The notes: a model not told the origin generated them from the letters alone. Shown: positions 1 to 6,061, counted from the stretch's first letter. The stretch is DNA of 6,363 nucleotides from Desulfobacteraceae bacterium (GCA_029287875.1 JARFQH010000244.1:1-6363); one strand, 5' to 3'. Program-made: numbers and translations.

Positions 1-522
1 TCTCAGCACTTCCTGTTCGCCGGCTTCGATTTTCTTTGCTATCTCTACTTCACCTTCCCGGCTCAAGAGAGTTACCATACCCATTTCGCGCAGATACATT
101 TTTACCGGATCGGTAACCGCGCCGAAATCGGTCACGGCGCGCTGGCGCTCCTTTAGTTTTGCCTGCTTGAGTTTCTTGGCCTGCTCGGATTTACGAGCAC
201 TTTTTTCATCCAGAATATCGATCTCGTGGTCATCGAAAAGAATCAGTGTTTCTTCGATCTGCTCGGCGGAAAGCATGTCTTCGGGTAAAACTTCGTTGAT
301 CTCGTCATAAGTGAGATACCCCTGCTTGGTGCCCTTTGAAATCAGGTCCTTAAGCGCTTTTTTGCTAATCTGCACACCATCGTTGCTTTTATCGGCGGTC
401 TTGTCGCTCAAAATCTTGTCGATGGTCGTTTTGGCCTGTGATTTCCCGGACGATTTCTTATCGACTTTTTTCTGATCGCGTTTTTTTGCATTTACCCGTA
501 ATTTAGGGGATTTACTAGTCAT
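1..522 (-). CDS. rpoD: RNA polymerase primary sigma factor RpoD, N-terminal part (runs off left edge)
   Basis: Primary sigma-70 factor, which directs core RNA polymerase to housekeeping promoters. Only the first 174 codons are in the window. My translation begins MTSKSPKLRVNAKKRDQKK, a basic Lys/Ser-rich tail. Region 1.1 follows at about residues 52-85, with KALKDLISKGTKQGYLTYDE and then INEVLPEDM, typical of primary sigma factors. A charged linker leads to region 1.2 at about residues 133-150, where DPVKMYLREMG is diagnostic. The -10 and -35 binding regions 2-4 lie beyond the left edge. The ATG at 522 is preceded by GGGAGG (532-537) at good spacing. The gene follows dnaG after 47 bases with no visible terminator, as in the macromolecular-synthesis operon. 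Presence of region 1.1 argues for RpoD over an alternative sigma factor. Confidence 0.96.
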   Translation of the reverse strand, partial: MTSKSPKLRVNAKKRDQKKVDKKSSGKSQAKTTIDKILSDKTADKSNDGVQISKKALKDLISKGTKQGYLTYDEINEVLPEDMLSAEQIEETLILFDDHEIDILDEKSARKSEQAKKLKQAKLKERQRAVTDFGAVTDPVKMYLREMGMVTLLSREGEVEIAKKIEAGEQEVLR

Positions 523-569
523 TAACGTTTGCCTCCCGCGGATGTCACCGGTTTATTACAAGAGCTTTG

Positions 570-2462
570 TTATCTGTCGAGCAAGGCCATTTTCCGCTGT
601 TCACGCTTGACCGCCAGTGTCTGCTTTTCACTCAGCAATTGCTCAAGCAACTTGTCGTCCTTGTTGCGAACGGCTTCTTTGATCCGGTGTTCGATGTCCT
701 GTTGACTTCGGCGCTTGCGCGCCGTCTCGACAAAATGTAAAATCTGTTTTTCACACCCCTCGATCGCCCAACCCTCTGCGTTCATGGCCACATCGGCAAC
801 AATCCGACGATCCTCATCGGTCGTCAGGCCCGCCATGATGTCGGCCAGCCACTGGTCTTCCGCCGGACCGGCCGGCGCGCCGTCTGCCGAAACAGGCTTG
901 ACCGCACGGTTGTGAGCCTCGAGAATTACATGGCCAATCCGTGCTAAAGACTGATTTTCAAACAATGCCAGAGCGTCAAGGCTGTTAATGATATGACAGG
1001 ATTGCGGTACCTGCAGCATCATGGCAATGATCTGCTTTTCGACCCGGTCGCCATACCGTACAGTAAGCTCGACAGTGGCGGAAACTTTTCCGACATCTTC
1101 CGGAGCGCCTGATTCAGGGCCCGGTCGTCGGTGCTTTTCCAGTGCCGTTTGCTTGGCAGCCTCCTGACGCAGTTTCTCCAGCAAGGCACGTTCGTCTATT
1201 TCCAGTCGTTCGGCCACCATCCTGACATACAAAGACCTGGCAACCGTGTCGGAAACAGCGGTCAGCGGCTGCTGGAGTTCGCTCACGACTCTTACCTTAC
1301 CCTCAACAGAGAGGCCGTTTTGTTTAACGGCGGTCTCGAGCAAAAACGGAATGATATCCATGGCTCCCGCAGCCGCAGTATGAAATGCTTCCGCGCCGTG
1401 TTCGAAAATAAAGGTGTCCGGATCGTAGCCGGAATCCAAAACTAAAATTTGCGCATTGACGTATTCTTTGTCAAACACCTCGACGCTGCGTCGAGCGGCC
1501 TTGATGCCGGCCTCATCGGAGTCATAGACCAGAGCGGCCTTTCCTTTCTCGCCGATATACCCGCGCAGCATCCGGACATGCTCGGTGGTCAAGGATGTGC
1601 CCAGCGTCGCGACCGTGTTGACAAGCCCGTGTTGATGCAGCGCGATCGCATCGAAGTATCCCTCGACGATGTAAACCGACTCGGTTTCCCGACAACGGGC
1701 TTTGGCCAGGTGGAGACCGTAGAGTGATCGGCTTTTGTTGTAAACCGGTGTTTCCGGAGAATTGAGGTACTTGGGCAGCGCATCGTCCATGACTCTGCCG
1801 CCGAACCCGATGACTTGCCGATTCAAATCGAAGATCGGAAACACGATTCGATCGCGGAATCGATCATAGAAGCCGCCACTGTTCTTCCTTGGAACAACCA
1901 ATCCACTTTTCGCGATTACCGACGATGGCAGGTGTTGCCCAAGCAGGTGCTTTAGGAGATTGTCCCAACCCCGGGGCGCATAGCCGATGTGGAAACCGTC
2001 GATCGTTGTCTGCGTCAGTGCCCGTCTCGCGAGGTACTCTCTCGCCTTGCCGCCCGCCGGACCGACACGCAGGTTCTGTTGAAAAAAGTCCATTGCCAGG
2101 CGATTGGTAGACAGCACCTGCTCTTTTTCGTCCAGGCGGCGCTTCTGACCGGGGCTCATACGACGGTCCGGCAGGACGATTCCATAGCGGCGAGCCAAAT
2201 GTTTGGCGGCTTCAGGAAACGTTAACCCTTCCTGCTTCATGACAAACGAAAAAACGTTGCCCCCTTCACCACACCCAAAGCAATAAAAAATCTGTTTGTC
2301 GGGACTGACGGTAAAAGAGGGGGTCTTTTCTGAGTGAAAGGGGCAAAGGCCGAGGTAGTTTTTCCCGCCTTTTTTCAAAAGCACCTCACCAGAGATAACG
2401 TCCACGATGTCGGCGGCATTTCGAATTTCGGCGATTTTTTCTTCCGGGATGAAACTGGTCAA
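570..2462 (-). CDS. dnaG: DNA primase DnaG
   Basis: Synthesises RNA primers for lagging-strand and restart replication, working with the DnaB helicase. Numbered from the ATG at 2471, the CHC2 zinc finger has C43-x2-H46 and C64-x2-C67 (CPFH and CFGC). The RNA polymerase core follows with RFRDRIVFPI (204-213), GFGGR (222-226) and KYLNSPET. The TOPRIM domain has the catalytic Glu in YIVEGYFDA (E270), the acidic pair D317/D319 in YDSDEAG, and D350/D352 in GYDPDTF. The last ~150 residues are a variable helicase-binding region. Length (about 630 aa) is normal. I prefer the TTG at 2462: GGAGG (2472-2476) lies 9 bases from it but abuts the ATG at 2471 with no spacer, and the TTG gives a start close to the usual N-terminus (TSFIPEEKI). 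The ATG form would be 633 aa. Likely cotranscribed with rpoD. Confidence 0.97.
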   Translation of the reverse strand: MTSFIPEEKIAEIRNAADIVDVISGEVLLKKGGKNYLGLCPFHSEKTPSFTVSPDKQIFYCFGCGEGGNVFSFVMKQEGLTFPEAAKHLARRYGIVLPDRRMSPGQKRRLDEKEQVLSTNRLAMDFFQQNLRVGPAGGKAREYLARRALTQTTIDGFHIGYAPRGWDNLLKHLLGQHLPSSVIAKSGLVVPRKNSGGFYDRFRDRIVFPIFDLNRQVIGFGGRVMDDALPKYLNSPETPVYNKSRSLYGLHLAKARCRETESVYIVEGYFDAIALHQHGLVNTVATLGTSLTTEHVRMLRGYIGEKGKAALVYDSDEAGIKAARRSVEVFDKEYVNAQILVLDSGYDPDTFIFEHGAEAFHTAAAGAMDIIPFLLETAVKQNGLSVEGKVRVVSELQQPLTAVSDTVARSLYVRMVAERLEIDERALLEKLRQEAAKQTALEKHRRPGPESGAPEDVGKVSATVELTVRYGDRVEKQIIAMMLQVPQSCHIINSLDALALFENQSLARIGHVILEAHNRAVKPVSADGAPAGPAEDQWLADIMAGLTTDEDRRIVADVAMNAEGWAIEGCEKQILHFVETARKRRSQQDIEHRIKEAVRNKDDKLLEQLLSEKQTLAVKREQRKMALLDR

Positions 2463-2471
2463 GAAGAGCAT

Positions 2472-2477
2472 CCTCCA
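2472..2477 (-). promoter_or_regulatory. Shine-Dalgarno site of dnaG that decides the start codon
   Basis: The minus strand reads TGGAGG immediately before ATG (2469-2471), leaving zero spacer. The next in-frame start is TTG at 2460-2462, giving a 9-base spacer. Ribosome geometry therefore favours the TTG. This is seen directly in the sequence; the conclusion is inference. Confidence 0.65.
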
Positions 2478-2659
2478 CTTCTCTGGAACATGGGAAATCG
2501 TCCTGTAATGGAGGTGATTAAATGGAATGAAGCTCAGCGAAAATTTTTAAAATTGCCGGAACTCAAATACGACGAAACGTCGATGCCCGGCTTCATCAGT
2601 ATCGCGGTTATCAGTGAACACCATGCACTCTATGAAAAAATCAAATGGATTAGCAGAAT
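2478..2659 (-). other. 5' leader of dnaG mRNA (no gene recognised)
   Basis: About 180 bases between the predicted dnaG promoter and its ribosome binding site. No rpsU or other recognisable gene is present. On the transcript, CCTCCATT (2514-2507) can pair with AGTGGAGG (2479-2472), covering the dnaG Shine-Dalgarno site with 8 pairs including one G-U. A second possible stem pairs GCCGG with CCGGC (2587-2591 with 2555-2559), enclosing a small CGACG/CGTCG hairpin (2570-2582). A 23-codon minus-strand ORF beginning MVFTDNRD lies here without a good ribosome site and I do not call it. The plus strand is open across the gap (see findings). Confidence 0.5.
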
Positions 2660-2688
2660 AAGATATTTTATCATACGGACATTGTCAA
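2660..2688 (-). promoter_or_regulatory. Predicted sigma-70 promoter of dnaG-rpoD
   Basis: On the minus strand a perfect -35 TTGACA (2683-2688) is followed after 17 bases by TATCTT (2660-2665), which matches four of six -10 positions. Surrounding DNA is A/T-rich. The -35 box contains the TGA stop codon of hisA, so the promoter begins inside the end of the upstream gene. The leader to dnaG would be about 180 bases. Strong by pattern, untested. Confidence 0.65.
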
Positions 2689-3458
2689 GTATTTTTTAAA
2701 GAAACCGGTCGTTCCTCCTGGCGCTGGGTAAGATAAGCGTTGGCGCTGTCGATGGCCTGTTTCAGATCCAGCGTACCGGCATAGAGGGCCCGGCCGACAA
2801 TCACGCCGCACACACCCATCGCCCCTAAGGGCAGAAGCTGGTGAATATCCGCCAACGAGGAAATCCCGCCGGAAGCCACCACCGGAATCGAAACCGACTG
2901 CGCCAATCGGCGGGTTTCTTCGATATTCACTCCGGTTTGCATTCCGTCCCGATGAATGTCGGTGAAGTTGATGGCAGCCACCGGACAATCTTCGAATCGA
3001 CGGGCCAGATCGACCGCTCGTATACGCGTGGTCTCGGTCCATCCCTCGACGGCCACCATCCCATTGCGGGCATCGATGCCCAAAACAATACGGTCGGGGA
3101 ACCGGCTGCAGATTGCCCTGACCCGATCCGGATCCCTGACCGCCGCCGTGCCGATGACCACCTTTGCAACGCCAGCATCCAGATAATTCTGGATTGTTTG
3201 TTCATCCCGGATTCCGCCACCGACCTGAACCGCAACGTCGACGCTGTCGAGAATTGCGCGGATGGCAACCGTGTTGCGTGGGCCTTTTTCGAAAGCGCCG
3301 TCGAGATCGACCACATGGATCAGCTGCGCGCCTGCCTCGGCCCAGCGACGGGCCATGGCCGCCGGGTCATCGGAAAAAACAGTGGCATCGTCCTTGCGTC
3401 CCTGCAGCAGGCGCACGCACTGGCCGCTTTGAATGTCGATTGCCGGTATAATGATCAT
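2685..3458 (-). CDS. hisA: HisA, phosphoribosylformimino-5-aminoimidazole carboxamide ribotide isomerase
   Basis: Fourth enzyme of histidine synthesis, an Amadori isomerase converting ProFAR to PRFAR in the cytosol; a (beta-alpha)8 barrel. Numbered from ATG 3458: MIIIPAIDI holds the catalytic Asp8; VQVGGGIRD is at 78-85; GIDAR holds the second catalytic Asp129; FTDIHRDGMQTG (165-176) is a HisA hallmark; VASGGIS (194-200) and VGRALY (221-226) form the phosphate-binding loops. At 257 aa it is slightly longer than the usual ~245 because of a C-terminal tail. The frame is open for 30 more codons upstream (ATG 3548), but that stretch is not HisA-like and has no good ribosome site; the site before 3458 is also weak. 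The 157 bases to the upstream lipoprotein gene hold nothing I recognise. HisA rather than HisF is clear from PAID and the RDGMQTG segment. Confidence 0.97.
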   Translation of the reverse strand: MIIIPAIDIQSGQCVRLLQGRKDDATVFSDDPAAMARRWAEAGAQLIHVVDLDGAFEKGPRNTVAIRAILDSVDVAVQVGGGIRDEQTIQNYLDAGVAKVVIGTAAVRDPDRVRAICSRFPDRIVLGIDARNGMVAVEGWTETTRIRAVDLARRFEDCPVAAINFTDIHRDGMQTGVNIEETRRLAQSVSIPVVASGGISSLADIHQLLPLGAMGVCGVIVGRALYAGTLDLKQAIDSANAYLTQRQEERPVSLKNT

Positions 3459-3615
3459 GATGGATTCAGGCCTACGTGGAAGGGTTCGGATGACGAAGTG
3501 AAAAGAACCGGGGCAATGTACCGGAATTTCACTGCAAAAAGCAGGCATGGCCTATACAGCGGCAGGCACACGACTGACGCGTCGACAAGAACGGGACTAT
3601 TTACGAAACCATTCA

Positions 3616-4296
3616 TCATTGTTTGGGAAATTTGTCGAGCAATTTGGTCAGACCGGCTTCCGCCATTTCATCGGCTGACACCCAGCGTCCTTTTCTTTGC
3701 CAGAAAAGCGCCACATTAAACAGGTTTTCGCTCAACGTCTGCTGGGTTTCATCGACATAGCCGAACCAGACATCCGCACCGTCCGCCGACCGGATCAAGT
3801 GGATACTGAAGGCCACTGATGCCGGCCGCGATGCGGCGAACGGGGTGCCGACCCGCTCTTCATAGCGATATATGTACCCGGTCAAAACGGCATCCGCCTT
3901 GACGGACCGCCCGGCCTGGGCCACCATCTTCCGCTCCGTGAGCATAACCGTGCTGGAGGCCTGTTCACTGTGATCAAACGACCGGCCGTGAGTGATCAAC
4001 GCGGCGGTAGCCTGCTGCCCAAGGGGCCCGACCAATCGCTCGCTCAGCCAGTCAACCGCATTGGGCGGCACCGGACCGGCCTCAAAAAAATAGTCGCACA
4101 ATGGGCATTTGATCAGCCCTGCTTCACCGTAAATTTTGGTCAGGTCGTCAAACGGCAGAACCAATATCGATTTGATACCGGCGGTAGAACCGACCGTGAC
4201 GGTCTTGACGCCGGTCGTGCTGCAACCGGTTGCGATGAGCACGAGGAGGCCGAGCAGCACAAACCCAACCCGGCGACCTTTATGAGGCAGTTTCAT
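3616..4296 (-). CDS. Uncharacterised lipoprotein in the his operon
   Basis: Not recognised by name. The 226-aa product starts MKLPHKGRRV, then a hydrophobic stretch (11-22) and a lipobox-like IATGC with Cys25 as the lipidation site. The -3 residue is Ala rather than the usual Leu, a mild departure. Ser at +2 predicts outer-membrane sorting by the E. coli rule. The mature part opens with KSILVLPFDD (42-51), a strand motif seen in CsgG/TolB-N-like periplasmic lipoproteins. A CPLC pair (64-67) follows, then KADAVLTGYIYRYEERVG (133-150), a PASVAF strand, and a WFGYVDETQQTLSENL segment near the C-terminus. The start is chosen for the signal peptide. The frame is open to 4359, but that would overlap hisB and bury the signal. 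It begins 19 bases after the hisB stop, so is probably cotranscribed. A CsgG-like fold is my guess; function unknown. Confidence 0.85.
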   Translation of the reverse strand: MKLPHKGRRVGFVLLGLLVLIATGCSTTGVKTVTVGSTAGIKSILVLPFDDLTKIYGEAGLIKCPLCDYFFEAGPVPPNAVDWLSERLVGPLGQQATAALITHGRSFDHSEQASSTVMLTERKMVAQAGRSVKADAVLTGYIYRYEERVGTPFAASRPASVAFSIHLIRSADGADVWFGYVDETQQTLSENLFNVALFWQRKGRWVSADEMAEAGLTKLLDKFPKQ

Positions 4297-4315
4297 GAAT
4301 TTCAACCTGTCGGAT

Positions 4316-4915
4316 TTAAAACGAACCTTTGGAGGAGCGAACGCCTTTGATCCGCTCATCTAAGGAGGTGGCTTCGTCCAAGGCCCTGCCGGTGGCCTTG
4401 AAAATCGACTCGATCACGTGGTGCGGGTTTTCGCCGTAGTGAACATTGATGTGCAGATTCATGCCGCAGCGGTTGGCGAAAGCCCTGAAGAACTCTTTGG
4501 CCAGGGAAATGTCGAATTGTACACCGCTGCCCGCCAAACCGGCGCAATTGTACACCAGAAAGGGCCGGTTCGAGAGATCGACGCTGACACTCGTCAGGGC
4601 CTCGTCCATCGGTGTGACCGCATGTCCGTAACGCTTTATTCCCGACCGTTGCCCGAGTGCCTGCCGGAAAACGTCACCCAACACCAAACCGACATCCTCT
4701 ACTGTATGGTGATGATCGACGTCCAGGTCTCCGCTGGCCGCCACCGTGAGATTAAAGAAGCCGTGCACTGTGAAAAGGGTCAACATATGATCAAAAAACG
4801 GGATACCGGTCGATATGTCACCGCTGCCGCTTCCGTCGAGGTCTATCTTGATGTGGATCTGGGTCTCTTTTGTGGTACGGGTCGCTTCGGATGATCGCGT
4901 CATGGTTTTCGACAT
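4316..4915 (-). CDS. hisB: HisB, imidazoleglycerol-phosphate dehydratase
   Basis: Dehydrates imidazoleglycerol phosphate to imidazole acetol phosphate in histidine synthesis; a manganese-dependent enzyme forming 24-mers. Motifs: TKETQI near the N-terminus, GIPFFDHML (38-45, His43), VHGFF (His51), DVDHHHTVEDVG (66-76, metal ligands H68-H70 and E73), GHAVTPMDEAL (97-107) and ENPHHVIESIFKA (162-174, with H165/H166 and E169). The family-typical end is VRSSKGSF. At 199 aa it is the single-function form, without the N-terminal phosphatase of the E. coli enzyme. ATG 4915 is favoured over ATG 4903, because GGAAGG lies 5 bases before 4915. It is the first gene of the hisB-lipoprotein-hisA unit. hisH, which often accompanies these genes, is not in the window. 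Confidence 0.97.
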   Translation of the reverse strand: MSKTMTRSSEATRTTKETQIHIKIDLDGSGSGDISTGIPFFDHMLTLFTVHGFFNLTVAASGDLDVDHHHTVEDVGLVLGDVFRQALGQRSGIKRYGHAVTPMDEALTSVSVDLSNRPFLVYNCAGLAGSGVQFDISLAKEFFRAFANRCGMNLHINVHYGENPHHVIESIFKATGRALDEATSLDERIKGVRSSKGSF

Positions 4916-4973
4916 ACCGTCCTTCCGGCAAAAAACTGCAAAATCAAAGCAATCATTTAAATAACTATTAATA

Positions 4974-5001
4974 ATTACATTAGATCCTTACCCCAAGTCA
5001 A
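4974..5001 (-). promoter_or_regulatory. Predicted sigma-70 promoter of hisB-lipoprotein-hisA
   Basis: On the minus strand TTGACT (4996-5001) and TGTAAT (4974-4979) are separated by 16 bases, each matching five of six consensus bases. Very A/T-rich DNA lies just downstream (about 4957-4980). The predicted leader before hisB is about 50 bases. I see no leader peptide rich in His codons, so classical histidine attenuation is not evident. Confidence 0.6.
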
Positions 5002-5065
5002 GCATCAATTCTTGCTCGCCGATTCACCAAAGTAAACTCACGGCCGCGTGCCGAAAGTAACCGCA

Positions 5066-5093
5066 TTGACTGTCAGCGATGAGATGGTATCAG
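5066..5093 (+). promoter_or_regulatory. Alternative plus-strand promoter for the small Cys protein
   Basis: TTGACT (5066-5071), 16 bases, then TATCAG (5088-5093), which matches four of six -10 positions. It is weaker than the 5100-5128 pair because of its -10 box. If this one is used, the upstream ATG at 5128 would be transcribed. Confidence 0.25.
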
Positions 5094-5099
5094 CCAGCC

Positions 5100-5128
5100 T
5101 TGATCTGCCGGTCATTTTGGAATATAAA
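5100..5128 (+). promoter_or_regulatory. Predicted promoter of the small plus-strand Cys protein
   Basis: TTGATC (5100-5105, four of six) and TATAAA (5123-5128, five of six) are separated by 17 bases. The -10 box overlaps the ATG at 5128. If it is the true promoter, transcription starts after that ATG and the protein must begin at ATG 5221. Confidence 0.45.
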
Positions 5129-5220
5129 TGAACCAGAACCAGAAAGGGAATGCAGAATTTTTTAGATCAGCAAAATGCATGCACCCCCTTTTTAAAAAAA
5201 ACCACAGAGACCGGTGGTCA

Positions 5221-5424
5221 ATGCGCCAACACAACACCTTATACAGCCGTGACTACTTGAGCTGCCCCCGTTACAAGGGCCGTCACAAAAAACACGTTGC
5301 CGTGTGCGCGCGCTGCAACTGGAACAGTGGTTGCCCCGCATACCGCCGCTACCGTCAACCTGAACTGCCTTTTGGGGTACCGGCGGAAGCGGCCGCCCGG
5401 CACAATCGACTTCCCGAGGACTAA
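5221..5424 (+). CDS. Small basic protein with a four-cysteine motif, function unknown
   Basis: Not recognised by name. From ATG 5221 the product has 67 residues, begins MRQHNTLYSRDYLSC and is rich in Arg, Lys and Tyr. Four cysteines are spaced C-x13-C-x2-C-x5-C (CPRY, then VAVCARC, then GCPAY), which suggests a bound zinc ion or iron-sulfur cluster. RQPELPF follows, and the tail is Ala/Arg-rich. There is no signal peptide or membrane segment, so it is probably cytoplasmic. The frame is open back to ATG 5128 (98 aa), but that part looks non-coding (FFRSAKCMHPLFKKN) and overlaps a predicted -10 box. GGTGG just before 5221 is a poor ribosome site because only 3-4 bases separate it from the ATG. 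It is divergent from hisB and convergent with the next gene. The Cys pattern and ordered composition make me think it is real. Confidence 0.55.
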   Translation: MRQHNTLYSRDYLSCPRYKGRHKKHVAVCARCNWNSGCPAYRRYRQPELPFGVPAEAAARHNRLPED

Positions 5425-5431
5425 TCCGATC

Positions 5432-5692
5432 TCAGGGATCCTGCCGCCTCATCGCCACCACAGCGTCTTTTTGGGCCGGCACGCAGTCACAGTGCCCGCC
5501 GATGCTACTGCGAAAATGCATGCACCACCCACCGCCCGTAGACTTGCGGGAAAATTTACAGTATTTTTGCTCTTCCCAGGCCGAACCGGCCGAACACCTG
5601 AACATGGTGCCGAGCTTGCAGTAGTTATGGCAATGGAGCTTGAGACATTCGACCGAAAACTGGACCAAATTTTTCTGCTTTCCCACTGGCAC
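5432..5692 (-). CDS. Small eight-cysteine protein, function unknown
   Basis: Not recognised by name. The 86-residue product has cysteines at 16, 21, 25, 33, 45, 57, 68 and 70, including CLKLHCHNYC, KYCKF, WCMHF and GGHCDC, with two His next to Cys. This density suggests metal or cluster binding. Third codon positions are G/C-rich across the Cys region, which favours real coding. The GTG at 5692 is the first start after an in-frame TGA (5696-5698). GGTGA (5696-5700) lies 3 bases from it but 9 bases from a second GTG at 5686, so 5686 may be the true start. No signal peptide is visible. It ends 7 bases from the convergent small Cys gene, with no terminator between them. A longer overlapping minus-strand frame (5449-5820) looks like a shadow over this region. 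Confidence 0.5.
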   Translation of the reverse strand: MPVGKQKNLVQFSVECLKLHCHNYCKLGTMFRCSAGSAWEEQKYCKFSRKSTGGGWCMHFRSSIGGHCDCVPAQKDAVVAMRRQDP

Positions 5693-5820
5693 GATTCACC
5701 GTTATCCTCTCGTTTTTTCCTTCTCCGCTCCCAAAAACCGACCTCTCGTAGCCGTAAAGCCGAAAGTTGATCGCCGGTGGCACGCTGCGCCAGAAAGTCA
5801 AGCAGGCGAGACAAACTCAT
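5693..5820 (-). other. Possible frameshifted N-terminus or small upstream ORF
   Basis: From ATG 5820 a minus-strand frame encodes MSLSRLLDFLAQRATGDQ, then LSALRLREVGFWERRRKKRE, an amphipathic and basic stretch that looks protein-like. Beyond about 5700 the same frame turns Ser/Arg-rich and looks like a shadow, while the eight-cysteine protein occupies another phase. Either this is a separate short gene, or the two were one gene broken by an indel near 5690-5710. No good ribosome site precedes 5820. Confidence 0.25.
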
Positions 5821-5879
5821 TGATATTGGCGAAAAATGAAGGAATCAACGTTGATGTGAGATAAAAGGGTCCCGGCAAA

Positions 5880-6010
5880 AAATAATTCCACCTCTTGCTT
5901 GTCTTATGGCCCGTCTACGGCGTTACATCCACCCACACGTATCCTGATATGCGCAGGTGGATGTGCCTTGTAGACAAACCATAATCCGGCGCAATCGCGT
6001 GGAATTATTT
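5880..6010. repeat. 131-base nested imperfect palindrome (candidate structured RNA or palindromic element)
   Basis: Four collinear pairs of complementary blocks nest exactly. AAATAATTCCAC (5880-5891) pairs with 5999-6010. TTATGG (5904-5909) pairs with 5979-5984. GTCTAC (5913-5918) pairs with 5970-5975. ACATCCACC (5925-5933) pairs with 5956-5964. An apical 5-bp stem (5938-5942 with 5947-5951) closes on a CCTG loop. The unpaired segments between blocks are nearly symmetric (12/14, 3/3 and 6/5 bases). All outer arms are perfect. Orientation is unknown because the shape works on either strand. No target-site duplication is evident at the ends. Confidence 0.8.
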
Positions 6011-6028
6011 CTTACCGTGACCCTGAGC

Positions 6029-6058
6029 GGGTGACCGTTCAATTGTATTCGGTCACCC
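6029..6058. repeat. Perfect 9-bp inverted repeat (hairpin)
   Basis: GGGTGACCG (6029-6037) is perfectly complementary to CGGTCACCC (6050-6058) around a 12-base A/T-rich loop. There is no T-run on either side, so it is not by itself a terminator. Its right arm overlaps an alternative stem, CCCGT/ACGGG (6057-6061 with 6066-6070), which would also disrupt the neighbouring hairpin. Confidence 0.75.
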
Positions 6059-6061
6059 CGT

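Noticed and set aside
715..2225. Several plus-strand ORFs of 66-104 codons
   Set aside because: All are antisense to dnaG, whose zinc finger and TOPRIM motifs are intact in the minus frame.
2472..2684. rpsU in the dnaG leader
   Set aside because: No frame on the minus strand resembles the small ribosomal protein S21, and the gap is filled by stop codons in that orientation.
3459..3548. 30-residue N-terminal extension of hisA
   Set aside because: HisA proteins begin at the MIIIPAID segment. The extension has no family resemblance and no good ribosome site.
2841..3719. 292-codon plus-strand ORF
   Set aside because: It lies opposite hisA, whose frame carries all catalytic motifs, and it runs on into the lipoprotein gene. 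Its composition is that of an antisense shadow.
4297..4359. 21-residue extension of the lipoprotein
   Set aside because: It overlaps the end of hisB and would place a signal peptide internally.
4418..4894. 158-codon plus-strand ORF
   Set aside because: It is antisense to hisB, which has every expected metal-binding motif.
5297..5770. 157-codon plus-strand ORF
   Set aside because: It overlaps both small Cys genes in other phases. Its Pro/Arg/Ala-rich composition fits an out-of-frame translation.
5880..6010. Integron attC site
   Set aside because: The imperfect palindrome is attC-like in shape, but its ends lack the GTTRRRY and RYYYAAC core sites and there is no integrase or cassette array.
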